From: Gigaspora rosea
Lineage: Eukaryota > Glomeromycota > Glomeromycetes > Diversisporales > Gigasporaceae
NCBI GenBank assembly: GCA_003550325.1
Contig: QKWP01000498.1
Coordinates: 165,073 to 229,072 of the forward strand
Direction of reading: 5' to 3'
Length of the DNA: 64,000 bases
Position 1 is the first letter of the stretch; the number at the start of each line of letters is the position of its first letter. Shown here in pieces: positions 1-11,966 of this stretch. Made by a program: the position numbers and the translations under genes. The notes below the pieces were generated by a model that saw nothing but the letters and a program-made list of their open reading frames with translations, did not search any database and had not been told where the DNA came from.

Positions 1-379
1 CAGACGAAAGTTATTATTTCGTACTGAATAACTTTGGAAATAGGCACACGTAACGGGCATTGGTGTAGAATTATGATACCATATTTGTGGAGCGAACCAG
101 ATCGCAAGTTTGAAGCTTCACCTTTGATACGTGATGCAAAATTGGACTTGGACTTGAAAATGCCTTCGTTGTAATATTGAAGGATTATGATCAAGTTAAG
201 CTTTGGGTTCTTTGTGTGAACACCACGTTTTAAAAGCTTTGATCTTTGGATAATTTTCTGGGGCCAGAAGGAGGGAAACTATAAATGCGGTGTGCAAGAA
301 CACTAAGTTGACCTCTCTGGATCTCGGTAAACGGCCTTGGTAATATTTGTCATGCCGCACTAGGAAAGCATTAGCAGAG
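1..379. other. Unassigned left flank
   Basis: No gene is recognised. Short phrases resembling Sel1 codons occur toward the right end, so this may be the most decayed part of the Sel1 relic that follows. Confidence 0.3.
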
Positions 380-1956
380 GAATGGGTAAGGCTATTGGAA
401 TAAAGGCCGTTGGTGTCGATTATTATAATAGAATTGGAGTTGGAAAGGAAGGACTCAAGGCATTTGTTTTACCGAAAATCTGCTGGGGTGTGTATGCTAA
501 AAAATTTCAATCTGCGTGATAATGTCTTGTTACAAAGTAGAAAAAGCATTAGCAGGTGCATTTCCAAGAACGTTGCAATGATGATAGAAGATACTGATGA
601 AAGGTATAATGTTGAGCATTGTGACGTAGAAGAAATTGGAGTTGTAAAGGATGAACATAGGCATTCGTTTACGATCGAATCAGCAGATATGGGTAATGCT
701 ATTGGGATAAAGCCGCTGGTGTCCGGCATCAAAATGGAATTGAAGTTGGAAAAGAAGGACACAGGGCATTCGTTTATTACCAGAAATCATAGTGTTAAGA
801 ATTTTGATCTTTGCAATTTGGAAATGGAACTAGTGAGAATGAGAGCATTTTTGTAAGAACACTACGTGCCTCTCTGGATCCCGGTAAAATAGTCTGTAGC
901 AAAGTAGAGAAAGCATTGGTTGATGTACGTTGCAAAAATATGGCAATAATAATAGAAAATATTGCCAAAAGTATAGTGTTGAATATTGCGATGGAAGGAA
1001 GATTGGAGTTGAAAAGGATGAACATACAGCATTTATTGGTGATCGAAATCGGCGGATATAGATAACGTTGTCAGAAATAAGGTCATTAGTGCCTAGTATC
1101 AAAATGGATTGGAATTGAAGAAGATAGATACAAGGCATTTGTTTATTACCGAAAGCTGCCGATATGTAATTTGATCCCTGCAGTAAATTTCGGGAACCAG
1201 AGTGAGGAAAGGCAATAACTGATGCTTTTGCAAGGACACTATGTTGACCTCCTCTCTGGATCCTAGTAAAATGATTTTGTAGCAAGGCAGAAAGATTTCG
1301 GGGATCAGAGAGGAAAAGTAATGGCCAGTGCATTCTGCAAGAATGCTTCGTTGACCTCTCTGGATCCTGGAAACGTTGACCCCTCAAATCTTGAAAAGGG
1401 GCAGGGCTGCGAGAGTATTACAATAACGGGAAATGCGGACGGAAGGTATAACGTTGGATTACCGTGACAGATAAGGAGTAGAGTTGGAATAATGAACATG
1501 AAGTGGATATTTATAATCGAAATAGGCAGATAGGGTGATAATGTTTAAAATAAAGGCCGGCGGTGTCTGTTATCAAATGGAATTGGAGTTGGAGAAGATG
1601 GACGCGTTTATCACCAGAAATTTGAGGGAAAGAAATCGATAATTTATTAGAAGGTTGGAAACACACGAGGATATCGAATACGAAGATCCAAGGGCATACA
1701 TTATGGATTTGGGGCTTTCAGCAGCTCTGACTTGAATTAAAGAAGAAATTAGTGGTATTAGGTTATATATATAACATCTGAGATTGGATTGGTAAACCTT
1801 TCACGCAAGCAGCTGATATACGGCATTGGAGTCATTATGTCAGAGATTTAAACGGTAAAGAGCATTGCTGGGAGTCTTTTACCATTTGTCTTTCATTTAG
1901 GAATTAGTCAGGTGAAAGACCAGGTTTGAACATTATAAAAAATCTACCGATTTGAG

Positions 1957-1987
<31 letters not shown>

Positions 1988-2090
1988 TCGATATGGGTGA
2001 CGCTGATGAAACATAAAGATTTGGGTGTTGTTCTGAAGAAGGAATTGGAGCTAAAAGGACTAGCCAGCGATCCTCTTCTATCCCATATGT
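380..2090 (+). pseudogene. Decayed Sel1-repeat gene (plus strand relic)
   Basis: The plus strand carries scattered remnants of the 36-residue Sel1 repeat found intact elsewhere in the window. Near 384-480 one frame reads like GKAIGIKAVGVDYYNRIGVG followed by a KAF-like word. Further echoes lie at about 690-790, 1010-1160, 1500-1620 and 1985-2060, where a SVDMGDAD-like word precedes EEGIG-like codons. Stops and frameshifts break every repeat and no long frame survives. Intact Sel1 repeats form helical hairpins that act as scaffolds; this copy cannot make such a protein. It lies on the plus strand, whereas all other Sel1 genes here are on the minus strand, so it was probably inverted. The short open frames at 410-856 and 811-1065 are fragments of it and not separate genes. 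Confidence 0.7.
1957..1983. repeat. Poly-A tract
   Basis: A run of about 27 A interrupts the Sel1 relic. Similar 'aaatct(a/g)(c/t)cgat' words stand on both sides, so it expanded inside a repeat or marks a retroposed tail. Confidence 0.8.
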
Positions 2091-2162
2091 TTTTCAGACT
2101 TGTAAATAAAGTCATTCAGTTTTTTTGTATAAAGTCAGCTGATTGAGCAATAATAATGAAAA
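2079..2162. repeat. 84-bp direct repeat, left copy
   Basis: This stretch recurs, essentially unchanged, at 3925-4008. The two copies bracket the minisatellite cluster, so the 1.85 kb between them looks like a duplicated or inserted block. Confidence 0.85.
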
Positions 2163-2213
2163 GCCTGTCAACGAAGTGACAGGGCGATCATTATTGCGAA
2201 ATCAGATGACTTT

Positions 2214-2748
2214 ATGATCAGGCATATTACAGGTTTTTCATGTATCCTTTTATGGTTATTCTTTGACTATTGTCGTTATATGTTGAAACTTGTATTTACA
2301 GGTAATTTCGGATTAGCATATGAGTTTCAGAAATTCACGTGATGTTTATTGTTAGGGGTAAGGGACAATGAGAAGAATATTTAAGGCTGATTGTCTTGAG
2401 GAAGAAGAGGTATCTTTTTCTTCGCTATCGCTCGCCTTGTAAAGGCTGGCTCTATCGCCCTCCCTACCCACCCGAAGTCAAGCAAGTGAAACGGTTGTTA
2501 TGCCAGGCTCCACGGCTGCGTTAGCAGTGCAAGGACCTGATGTTTTTGATATGCAAGGCTCCACGGCTGCGTTAGCAATGCAAGGACCTGATGTTTTTTG
2601 TAATGCCAGGCTCCACGGCTGCTTTAGCAGTGCAAGGACCTGATGTTTTGTTTGGTTCCGCGCAAGGACCTGTTTTGTACCTGGCTCCACGGCTGCAAGT
2701 GGCAGTGCAAGGACCAGAGGTAGTATTTGGCTTCACGGTTGCAAATGG
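2214..2748. repeat. 535-bp segment duplicated across a single N (left)
   Basis: Positions 2214-2748 and 2750-3284 align at a constant offset of 536 and look near identical over the first ~460 bases, diverging only in the minisatellite part. A single N at 2749 separates them. This suggests two overlapping contig ends joined without being merged, although a true tandem duplication is possible. Confidence 0.75.
2485..2748. repeat. GC-rich minisatellite, block 1
   Basis: Imperfect tandem units of about 33-48 bp built on 'ggctccacggctgc' and 'agtgcaaggacc'. The cluster is far richer in G+C than its surroundings. Open frames through it (for example 2478-2690 minus and 2591-2878 plus) only reflect the repeat. 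Confidence 0.85.
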
Positions 2749-3020
2749 NATGATCAGGCATATTACAGGTTTTTCATGTATCCTTTTATGGTTATTCTTT
2801 GACTATTGTCGTTATATGTTGAAACTTGTATTTACAGGTAATTTCGGATTAGCATATGAGTTTCAGAAATTCACGTGATGTTTATTGTTAGGGGTAAGGG
2901 ACAATGAGAAGAATATTTAAGGCTGATTGTCTTGAGGAAGAAGAGGTATCTTTTTCTTCGCTATCGCTCGCCTTGTAAAGGCTGGCTCTATCGCCCTCCC
3001 TACCCACCCGAAGTCAAGCA

Positions 3021-3299
3021 AGTGAAACGGTTGTTATGCCAGGCTCCACGGCTGCGTTAGCAGTGCAAGGACCTGATGTTTTTGATATGCAAGGCTCCAC
3101 GGCTGCGTTAGCAATGCAAGGACCTGATGTTTTTTGTAATGCCAGGCTCCACGGCTGCTTTAGCAGTGCAAGGACCTGATGTTTTGTTTGGTTCCGCGCA
3201 AGGACCTGTTTTGTATTTGGCTCCACGGCTGCAAGTGGCAGTGCAAGGACCAGTTTTGTATTTGGCTCCATGGCTGCAAGTGGCATTGCAAGGACCAGT
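3021..3299. repeat. GC-rich minisatellite, block 2
   Basis: Second cluster of the same unit, inside the right copy of the 535-bp duplication. Its last units carry 'gctgcaagtggca' in place of 'gctgcgttagca'. Confidence 0.85.
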
Positions 3300-3508
3300 A
3301 TAATGAAAAGCCTGTCAACGAAATGATAGGGCGATCATTATTGCGAGATCAGATGACTGTATGACTGATCATGTACAGGTTTTGTTATCTATCCTTTTAT
3401 AGTTATTCTTTGATTATTGTCGTGAGATTTCGTAACTTGTTTTTACAAGTAATTTCAGATTTGCATATGATTTTGATATTCACATGATTATTGTTAGATC
3501 GATAATGA

Positions 3509-3730
3509 GGGCTCCACGGCTGCATTAGCAATGCAAGGACCTGTAGGACCTGTTGTGTACCTGGCTCCACGACTGCAAGTGGCAGTGCAAGGACCAGAGG
3601 TAGTTGGATCCGCGGCTGCAAGTGGCAGTGCAAGGACCTGTTGTTGTATTTGGCTTTACAGCTGCAAGTGGCAGTGCAAGGACCAGTTGTTGTATTGGCT
3701 CCACGACTGCAAGTGGCAGTGCAAGGACCA
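3509..3730. repeat. GC-rich minisatellite, block 3
   Basis: Third cluster, with about five units of 'gctgcaagtggcagtgcaag' type. Base changes convert the leading word to 'ggctttacagctgc' or 'ggctccacgactgc' in single units. Confidence 0.85.
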
Positions 3731-3924
3731 TAAGAATGAACCTCGCTCATACAGGCAGGAACACGTTACCGATTTTCTTTTCAGCTATGAGAAGATTCGA
3801 CGGGTTTTTCCCTCTTTATGAAGGCATCATAGGTGTCCATTTCGTTTACTGAAGTGATGAATGCATGTCGCTATGGTGGAAAATGTGATTATGTATATTA
3901 GAGCCAATAAGGGTAGCAGGCCCT

Positions 3925-4008
3925 TATCCCATATGTTTTTCAGACTTGTAAATAAAGTCATTCAGTTTTTTTGTATAAAGTCAGCTGATTGAGCAATAAT
4001 AATGAAAA
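3925..4008. repeat. 84-bp direct repeat, right copy
   Basis: Right partner of 2079-2162. It leads directly into the block conserved upstream of every BTB-BACK-TLDc copy. Confidence 0.85.
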
Positions 4009-5317
4009 AGGTTGTTATATACATATATTGATTATTGGATTACATTTCTTAGATATGACGTTAGCACACACAATCAGATTGATGTATAAGTGTTTCTCCA
4101 TATAATTTTGGCATCGCCTGTAAAAAAATTTAGTTGATATCACTTGTAAATAAACGGGAGTTTAAAGCTCCTATTTCTGTTTTGAAATCCGAAATCCGAA
4201 AGTGAAATAGGATGATGTTTTGATGATACATGCTTATATTATTATAATAAAAAAAATAGAATTTATAGATTGCTTAATTTGAAAAAATTTTTATTCGACA
4301 TCAGACATCTAATCGTTAATTCTGAACCACACATTTTTTCATTTAATTTATTTTTGTTCCGTTAGCATAGTTGTAAGTGCAAAAGGTTATAATTGCTTAT
4401 TGATTAATATCGATGTACTTATAATCTATTAAGTTCTTATTTAATTTTTATTTATTCATACTGCGAATTAATGATTGTTTATCAAAAATATTATAATTTA
4501 TTAATCAAAAATGCTTAAGATATACTATTCATTTGTCATTTCAGAATTTGCATTAAATTAGTCTATAATAATAATGATTTTTATTATTTGTGTATTACAG
4601 TTAATATCAATTTCATGTACCGCAACGCACTTAAAAGTGACTTTATTTTGATGAAAACAAAATAGATTTTGTTATTTTCATCAATTGCCAATATTGTGCA
4701 CTTAGATAAAGGTCGAGTATAAAATGTTCATCTTAGTTTATTTGAATGATGACAAAGTAATCATCTATATGCAAATTCTCAGACGTGATTTACCAAGTCA
4801 GTCACATTAATAATTTGTTGTTTTTTTTTCTAGATTTCCGTTCCTGGTTTTGAGTGACAACTTCGCGAAGCTATCTAGTTCCTAATGACACATGGAATTA
4901 ATGAACGATGCAAAACATATTGACACCAGTACACAAAATTTCTAGATGATGCAATCTGCTTTTTGTCGGTAATATACATTTTTTAATCTGTAGTTAGATA
5001 TAACGACAAATGAAATTTGGTTGAGTAATGTATATTTCGGCTAATGATAATTCGAGATAGAAATTTTTTAAAAAATGGAATTCTTGTATTTTACAATGGG
5101 TTTTGTGTTCGACTATGTAAAATTCACCAATAGAAATATTTGATTGTTATGGATAAATGGACAAATATAAGATTATCAATTTAGTTTCCTATAATCATAA
5201 AAAATATTCTAGTGCTTCATTCAAAAAATCAGGAAAAAATAAATGATATTATAAAGATAAGCATTTAAAAATTTTACACCCTTAACGAACCAAATAATTA
5301 AAAATTTACTTAATTAA
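4009..5317. other. Conserved non-coding block upstream of BTB-BACK-TLDc copy A
   Basis: Clear homologues lie at about 18.65-19.10 with 20.41-21.25 kb, at 46.1-47.4 kb and at 56.0-57.2 kb. The block starts with 'gaaaaaggttgttatata' and contains 'cgcaacgcacttaaaagtga'. No reading frame is conserved, so it is probably the 5' regulatory region or an untranslated leader of the plus-strand gene. Confidence 0.6.
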
Positions 5318-5546
5318 ATGGCATTAAACTTTTTGAAAAACTTTCAAATAATTATCATGAACTTCTTGACAACAAGGAGGATTTTAACATAGTCATTCAT
5401 GTTGGTAAATCACCAAATACAATACAAAGATATTCAGAGCACATTCGGCAATTTTTGTAATTAATTAAATAATTTCAGTAAAGATGAGAGTAATATTAAA
5501 ACAATTAATTTAAAAAATGTTACCATCCAGCAATTTGAAATTATTA

Positions 5547-5994
5547 GGCCACGCAAAGTTGATTTTTCGTTTTGCATTACATGGATTTCAAAATTCGGGA
5601 CGGACGGGCGGATTTTTTTTTTTTTTTTTTTTTTTTTNNNNNNNNNNNNNNNNNNNNNNNNNNNNNNNNNNNNNNNNNNNNNNNNNNNNNNNNNNNNNNN
5701 NNNNNNNNNNNNNNNNNNNNNNNNNNNNNNNNNNNNNNNNNNNNNNNNNNNNNNNNNNNNNNNNNNNNNNNNNNNNNNNNNNNNNNNNNNNNNNNNNNNN
5801 NNNNNNNNNNNNNNNNNNNNNNNNNNNNNNNNNNNNNNNNNNNNNNNNNNNNNNNNNNNNNNNNNNNNNNNNNNNNNNNNNNNNNNNNNNNNNNNNNNNN
5901 NNNNNNNNNNNNNNNNNNNNNNNNNNNNNAAAAAAAAAAAAAAAAAAAAAAATTGAGCGGGTAATGCAAAACGAAAAATCAACTTTGCGTGGCC
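5547..5994. mobile_element. Harbinger-like palindromic element in the BTB exon
   Basis: Begins 'ggccacgcaaagttgattt' and ends with the inverse 'aaatcaactttgcgtggcc'. The 3-bp site TTA flanks both ends (5544-5546, 5995-5997). BTB copy D at about 57425 reads straight through this site, which supports a real insertion. The inner arms turn into poly-T and poly-A around the gap. A 3-bp TWA duplication with GG-starting ends is typical of PIF/Harbinger. Confidence 0.85.
5638..5929. other. Assembly gap (N run)
   Basis: 292 N between a poly-T and a poly-A tract at the centre of an inverted repeat. The open frames that span it are meaningless. Confidence 0.99.
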
Positions 5995-7608
5995 TTATCA
6001 AGTAAGTTATTCCATGATTTATATTACTCTACAAGAAAATAATTTAAATATACCGGTACATAAATTTTTATACAAAGATATATTTACGGAGGAATAGCCT
6101 TGCTCGAAAATATGATGCATCATTTATTTTTGAGCTTGTGCATATTGCTTATGAATTTCTTTGGATGAATTGGCCAAGCAACTTCAAACTCACTTAATTG
6201 AAAAGGAAGCTCATTGGTTTCGTTTACATTTTAATCATATTTATGAAAAGGTTTCCAGAATAATAAATTTCAAGATTTACAAAACTGGTGTAATATATTG
6301 TGGTAAAGTACCCTAATATGATTTTTGATTCTAATGATTTTTTTTACGCTTCAAGAAAACGCTTTAGTCGCACTTACTAGTCGTGATGATTTACAAATGG
6401 AAGAAGTAAAAATTTGGAATTACATCATAAAATAGGGAAGTGCATAAAATCCAAGCTTACCATCCGATCCTGATGATTGTTCACATGAGAATTTTATTGC
6501 TTTAAGACTATAATACTTTACAAAATTGTTTACCTCATATCCGTTATTTTAAAATACCTGATAAGGATATTATTAATAATTTACGACCTTATCAACAAAT
6601 TCTTGAGAAAAAAATCTTTGGAAAGATATAATGAAAAAGTATATGACTGACGAACCAATATCTTCTACTGTTCTTCCGCCTCGAATAATTTTAAAATCAA
6701 CATTTCCAACCAGAATTATTGAACAATTTTCAAATATTATTAATGAAGCACATGCAGCGGAGATTGCTTCATGGGTAGATTTGAAAGAAAGTTATAATCA
6801 GTAACGAAATAATCCATATGAATTTAAATTACTTCTTCATGGAAGTAGAGATGGTTTTACTTCCACTTCATTTTGGAATTTATGCGATAAACAAACTAAT
6901 CTTGTTGTAGCTATTAAGGTTAAAGGTACTGATGAAATTCTTGGTGATATGATTCTATCGGTTGGGATAAACAATATGATGGTAAATATATTAATTGCAA
7001 AGAGAGCTTTATTTTTCATTGAATAATGACAGCATTCAAAATTCTATTTTAAGTCGTGTGAAAATACCGGAGAAAGCACTTTATTTTTCATTGAAACATG
7101 GTAGCATTCAAAATTCTATTTTAAGTCGTGTGAAAATACCGGAAAAATCAATTTATTGTAGGTCTGATTATGGTCCAGCTTTTTCTTGTAATTCTTTTGC
7201 CACATATGGTGATTTTAATCTAGATAACAATTGTTGGCCTGGCCTGGTGATACAGATGTATATGAAAAGATAATTAGAAAGAATGCAGCTACTTACAAAC
7301 AAGTATCGTGGATTTCGTGAAATATTTCAAATTAGAAAAAAGCTTAAAATCTTTTATATTGACAACCATATAAGAAAAGTGGTCCGGGATTGCACTGTGT
7401 GAAGGGTTCCCTGTACCCGAGATAGAATTAGTTTCTTTCTTTTTGATATTTTTCTATTTTCTTCGTTTTCCTTCTTTTCTTTCTCTTTTCTTCTTTACTT
7501 TGCCCGATATACATAGCCACCTATATACTCAACTAGTCAGTACATATAAAAAGATAAGGCCCAAAGATAGAAGTAGTAAATTATTTCCTTATCTGTATAA
7601 CGCCCCTG

Positions 7609-7715
7609 CATTTATTCGCGAAGTTGCATTTATTCGCAAAATTACATTTATTCACTTTGTCGCATTTATTCACTAAGTTACATTTATTTGCTTTCGTGCA
7701 TTTATGCACTAAGTT
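7609..7715. repeat. Minisatellite, about 18-21 bp unit
   Basis: Five to six imperfect copies of a 'gcatttattcgcaaagtt'-like unit in tandem. The short frames at 7443-7676 plus and 7581-7778 minus run through it and are not credible genes. Confidence 0.85.
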
Positions 7716-8690
7716 CAGTAGTCTAAGCCGTGTGTAAATAAGAATGTAAAAAGTATTTAAGCGATAGTTCAGTCGCATTTAATAAAGAACAACTCAGTTA
7801 GAGTTAAAGTGAAGAACTCAGTTGAGTTTAATACTTCGAAACCATAATAGTAGAAGTGATAACTCCAGTAGTTAATAACTCGTCTCCTAAAAATCGTCCC
7901 AATATCCTTCTCGTTATTCATAAAACCTTGTTGCCAGTTTTGTTAAGAGTTAACCTTCGAAATAAGAGTAGAAGTGTTAACGTAGTGTAGTTTCCGTCTA
8001 TTTTTCATCTATTTATCCCGATAGTATTACCCGTGAAAGAAAGTAGAAGAACCTAAGTCGTAGTACTTACCCCTATTTATGCTAAAAACCTTAGTTAGTC
8101 ACCTGCTTTATTGTTACTACAAATAAGGCAAGGCTTAGCTACCTTATTTACGGAAAGTCTACGGACATGTACCGTTCATGTGATTTTGCACGTACTGTCA
8201 AATGTCACATGATGCATTGCAGATCGAACGTACGTATGTACATATCTGATATCTGTGCATACTGTTACAATGACAAACTTCTAAATTTATATAAAATACA
8301 GCACACTAAAACTTTTATGGTAGACATGCATAAATTCGCTATTTATTATATAAGAAAAATAATTCAAGTTCTTATCATCAATCAATTTAAATGGTACCGA
8401 AACAAATTAACCTAACTCTGCGTAAAAGAACATAATTATAGTAAAACTATATTTCAATATTTTTTTTTTGTTTTTTTTTTTTTAATGTTAAAGGTGAGAC
8501 CATGCTTTTATCTTTATTAGATTTAATAGAAACTTTTACAGACAAAAACTTTCATTACTTAAATCTATTGTTAAGAGTAAAAACTCAGACATATATCTAA
8601 ATATATTTAAATACTTATCTGCAGCCTAAACCTAATATTTTCTTTTTGTATATATCTACATTCTTCATATTCTCTATTAAAATGAGTAAT

Positions 8691-11239
8691 TCATATCAAA
8701 AACAAATTTTTCCACAACTTGCTTTGTTCAGAACATATTTTTTCCCAACCTTTTGTAATAGGAGGAACAGGAACATTCGATTTGAGTTTTATGGCAATGA
8801 AATGCTTGTTTTCAAAGATGTAAGCGAAAGCAATCAGTGTATTTCTGTTTAATGGTGTGTTATCCGGAAGAAAAGTGAGAGAAATGTGTTTGCTAAAATA
8901 GTTAATGTCTTTGAAAAGCATTGGCAATGACATGACCGAAGGATGGCATAGACATCCAATAATCACTGCTGCAGGGGCCAGTCTCCCACTGTGTTGCATG
9001 TAATACATCATTGTACTCTTTTTCCTTTTCTAAAAACAATCGAATATAATGAGACTTACGATCACAAAGTTCATTATATATAAGTTTTCGAACATCTGGC
9101 CAATAATCCTCAGATTTTCCAATTGATACTGCAATAGCACGGAAGCCACAATTCCCATCTCCTATTACATCAAGATATGCTGAGACATGTTCTCGCATAA
9201 ATTTAGGAATATTTGCCTCATATAGTTTACAATTAGAGAGACCAGAGGTGTTAAAAATTTGTTCTAATAGTACATGCTGCTGCTGGATAGTTTTGTTTTT
9301 GAGTTTCGTAATACTTTCTAATTTTCTTTTTTTTTTGTAGCAGCAGCATCTTGACGCTCACTCAAAAGCAATTTCTTTTGGTGTTTGAATAATGGCCTTT
9401 TGGTACTGTTTTTTTTGGCGGTTTGATCGGCTCAGGTAATGGAACATTTATTACTTGATGGAGTTTTGTAATAAACTCTATTTTAGAAGCATTGTCTGGT
9501 AATTTCTGAAAATTTTCTTCAGCTTTAATGAATGTGTCATAAAATTCAGAATCTACAGCAACAAGCTTTGGAGTCTCTATAATATCAGATCGTTCAAGAA
9601 GCCATCTTTTGTTGATAATTGACAAAGGAATCGGACCATCTATTAGAATTACATGTGGACAAGGAAGCTTATAATTAATCTTAGCCGGGCATTCACAATT
9701 TGTGATATTATTATTTTTAATTGGGGTTTCTTTTATTTTTTCAATATTCTTTTAATATTATCAATTGCCCATATTGATATATTCCCAATGAGCTCACTAA
9801 ATTTAGAATTACGAAGTGTAAAGGGATCAACTATAACTTTATTTGAACCTAAACACATTGATGCTTTTAGATATTGTAGATGCATCGTTTGATCAATCTG
9901 ACGAAAAACCCTTTCCAAATCACTAGCTGTCTCGATTGCTTGTTTAAATGCTCTATGAGAAGATTCAGATCTTCCGGTAGTTGAGATTCCCATATGGCAG
10001 TAATTTTTTGTATAAGCCAAAATCCATGCATCTGCATCTTTCATCCATGTCTGAATGTATGATATTACTTTTTCAGGAGTATGTGATTTTTCAGCAGCTT
10101 TTTTAACTACATCTAATAATTGTGGAATTTGTTCTTCAGATAATGTAAAACGTAGGGCCTCAACTTCTTATTTGAATAACTCATAGTCATTTTCATCTTT
10201 AAAAAGTTTGCGACAATTAGTTCTCAAATTCTGTTCTAGTAGGTGCCAAACATATATCATTTTATTAGACTCTGAAAACACTTTATCTGAAGCATTTCTT
10301 AGTGCCTGGTCTCTATTAGACATAAAGACTTCCGGAAGACAACCATAAGTATTATAGATTCTGTTTCGAAGTGTTTGCAAAAACCACATATGATGCCTCA
10401 CTTTCATCCTCCATCCAGGCCATTGCGATTTGATAAGTTGCCAGTGCACCTTTCTCATTACCAATATTATTAATACCAACTGCACTAGCAAGAGGATACT
10501 TATAAACATTAGTTTTGTATGTGGAATCAACAATAAGGACTTCAGGACACCTTGCAATACATTTAATTGCTTCAACATGAGAAAAAAACAAATGTGTTAA
10601 GTATTCTTTTGTTGTTTTTAAAGGCACAACCATGTAATTACGTTCTTCAAGAAGCTTTAAAAGTTCTTGAGTAGAATTATTATTAGGATCCTCATTTAAC
10701 GCAAGTCTAATACGAGCACGTTTATTTACAACATCTTTTGGATGAATTATCCCACCATCAGTAATTTTGTTAACTACTGTTGTAATAACATGAGTAGGTG
10801 CATTACTATCATGTAACTGTTGTACAAGGCTTTTTTGATTCAAGTTCATAATACGATGTTGAGGAAATGATGCGATTTCATCAATTTTTAATATAGAATG
10901 ATTATGCTCCAGTATGACCTTAGTGACGACCCATATTACTTCAGGATTTGAAATATCCACTATTGAATAATATTTTTTTCTTGCAACAGCTCTAATGTAT
11001 ACAAAACATCTATCATGTCTAGTGTATTTTTTTCTTTTTTGAGTTTCCTCATTTATATTCCGGTTATTTCTCCATTTGCCACCCTTGGTACATTGTAAAA
11101 CAACAAAAAATGATTTTTTTTTATGTTCGATAAGGTTGCTATCTTTACTTGAGAAGGCAAATCCATTAGCTTTAGCTTCTAATTTAGCAGTATTCTCAAA
11201 GTCTTCTAAGGATTCAAATTCATCATTCAATTTAGACAT
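8691..11239 (-). pseudogene. MULE transposase with FAR1, SWIM and OTU domains
   Basis: Read from ATG 11239 downward. The N-terminal ~110 residues form a FAR1-type zinc finger ending in LEHNHSI. The MULE domain follows with LIVDSTYKTN (first Asp) at about 10.52 kb and SNRDQALRNA (second Asp) at about 10.3 kb. A SWIM zinc finger (CECPAK...LPCPHV) lies at about 9.65-9.70 kb. The C-terminus is an OTU cysteine-protease domain: GDGNCGFRAIAV with the catalytic Cys at about 9.15 kb, and the likely catalytic His in ENKHFIAIKLK at about 8.79 kb. Breaks: a frameshift near 10.37-10.45 kb, an in-frame TAA at 10168, a frameshift in an A-run near 9733, damage near 9.33 kb and a frameshift near 8.915 kb. The intact protein would bind element ends and cut DNA in the nucleus; the OTU part would act on ubiquitin. 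It is inactive here. Confidence 0.9.
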
Positions 11240-11638
11240 GATAGATTCTATAATTGATATAGTTCAAAAATTGTACATATATTTTTAGATATATTATAGG
11301 CACTCCAAGATCAATAAGGCTTAGTATATATACTGTTCTTCTAAGTAAGATGTAAAAAAAAAGGAAACATTTTTCAAGAAATATAAGAAAGTATGTATCT
11401 TTTTTTTATCACTATGATTAATGAATGATTAAAACTAATTATTGTTTATCAATTTTCTATGACATAACTATTATATCATGCTTCAAAATAATATACATAA
11501 TTAATTATTTGATGGTACTCTGATGAGCAAGCAGAATAAATTATAATGATTGCTACGATTTAGTTTGATAAAAATGCATTTACTACGATTTGCTTTTGTA
11601 TATATAATAGTAATAGGACCTCTTGGATTAATAATAAT

Positions 11639-11866
11639 TGTCACGGCTGATGCTGAAGTTGGTTGATGCTGAAGTTCAGGGGTCTCAATTGAAAACTATA
11701 AGCCCTGCTAAAATCTACATATACTCTATAAATATAAAATCTATACCCAAACCCTACTCTAATCCTATAAGACAAACAAAAAAAAACATCCAAAAAAAAT
11801 TTTTAAATTTTATATCAAAATAAGTCAAAGCTTCAGCATCAGCCAACTTTAGCATTAGCTGTGACA
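11639..11866. mobile_element. MITE of the 'TGTCRCGGCTGA' family, nested in the MULE
   Basis: Ends 'tgtcacggctgatgctgaag' and, inverted, a matching 'tgtcacagctaatgctaaag'. About 228 bp, AT-rich and non-coding. Relatives lie at 59304-59702 and, truncated, at 22008-22182. Confidence 0.8.
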
Positions 11867-11966
11867 ATAATTAATAATTATTATTCGAATCATTAATAAA
11901 ACTACTTAATAATGTGCAGCGCAGTATTATTCTTTATTTCATTTAGTATGCACATACATACGTACT

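Larger units (their letters stand above)
5318..7371 (+). pseudogene. BTB-BACK-TLDc gene, copy A (broken)
   Basis: Starts at ATG 5318 with the conserved MAL opening of a BTB/POZ domain. The first exon shows NIVIHVGKSPN-type and TINLKNVTIQQFEII words. A Harbinger-like element interrupts it at 5547, then a 'gtaagt' donor follows at about 6002. The second exon begins near 6072 with the YGGIALLE-like BACK region and runs into a TLDc domain (SRDGFTSTSFWN, SILSRVKIPEK). The TLDc part holds a 72-bp in-phase tandem duplication (7007-7078 and 7079-7150). Frameshifts occur early in the BTB part and through the BACK region, so it is a pseudogene. In fungi such proteins are cytosolic; BTB domains often recruit cullin-3 ligases and TLDc domains are linked to V-ATPase and oxidative stress. 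The 3' end is cut by the element starting at 7369. Confidence 0.85.

Noticed and set aside
410-1387. Frames at 410-856, 811-1065 and 830-1387 as separate genes
   Set aside because: Their sequence is decayed Sel1 repeat read in mixed frames; no single frame is conserved.
2478-3864. Frames through the GC-rich minisatellite
   Set aside because: Repeated Ala/Gly/Pro/Cys-rich words follow the DNA repeat in several frames and both strands.
5461-6005. Open frames across the N run
   Set aside because: They consist of unknown bases plus poly-Lys or poly-Phe and carry no information.
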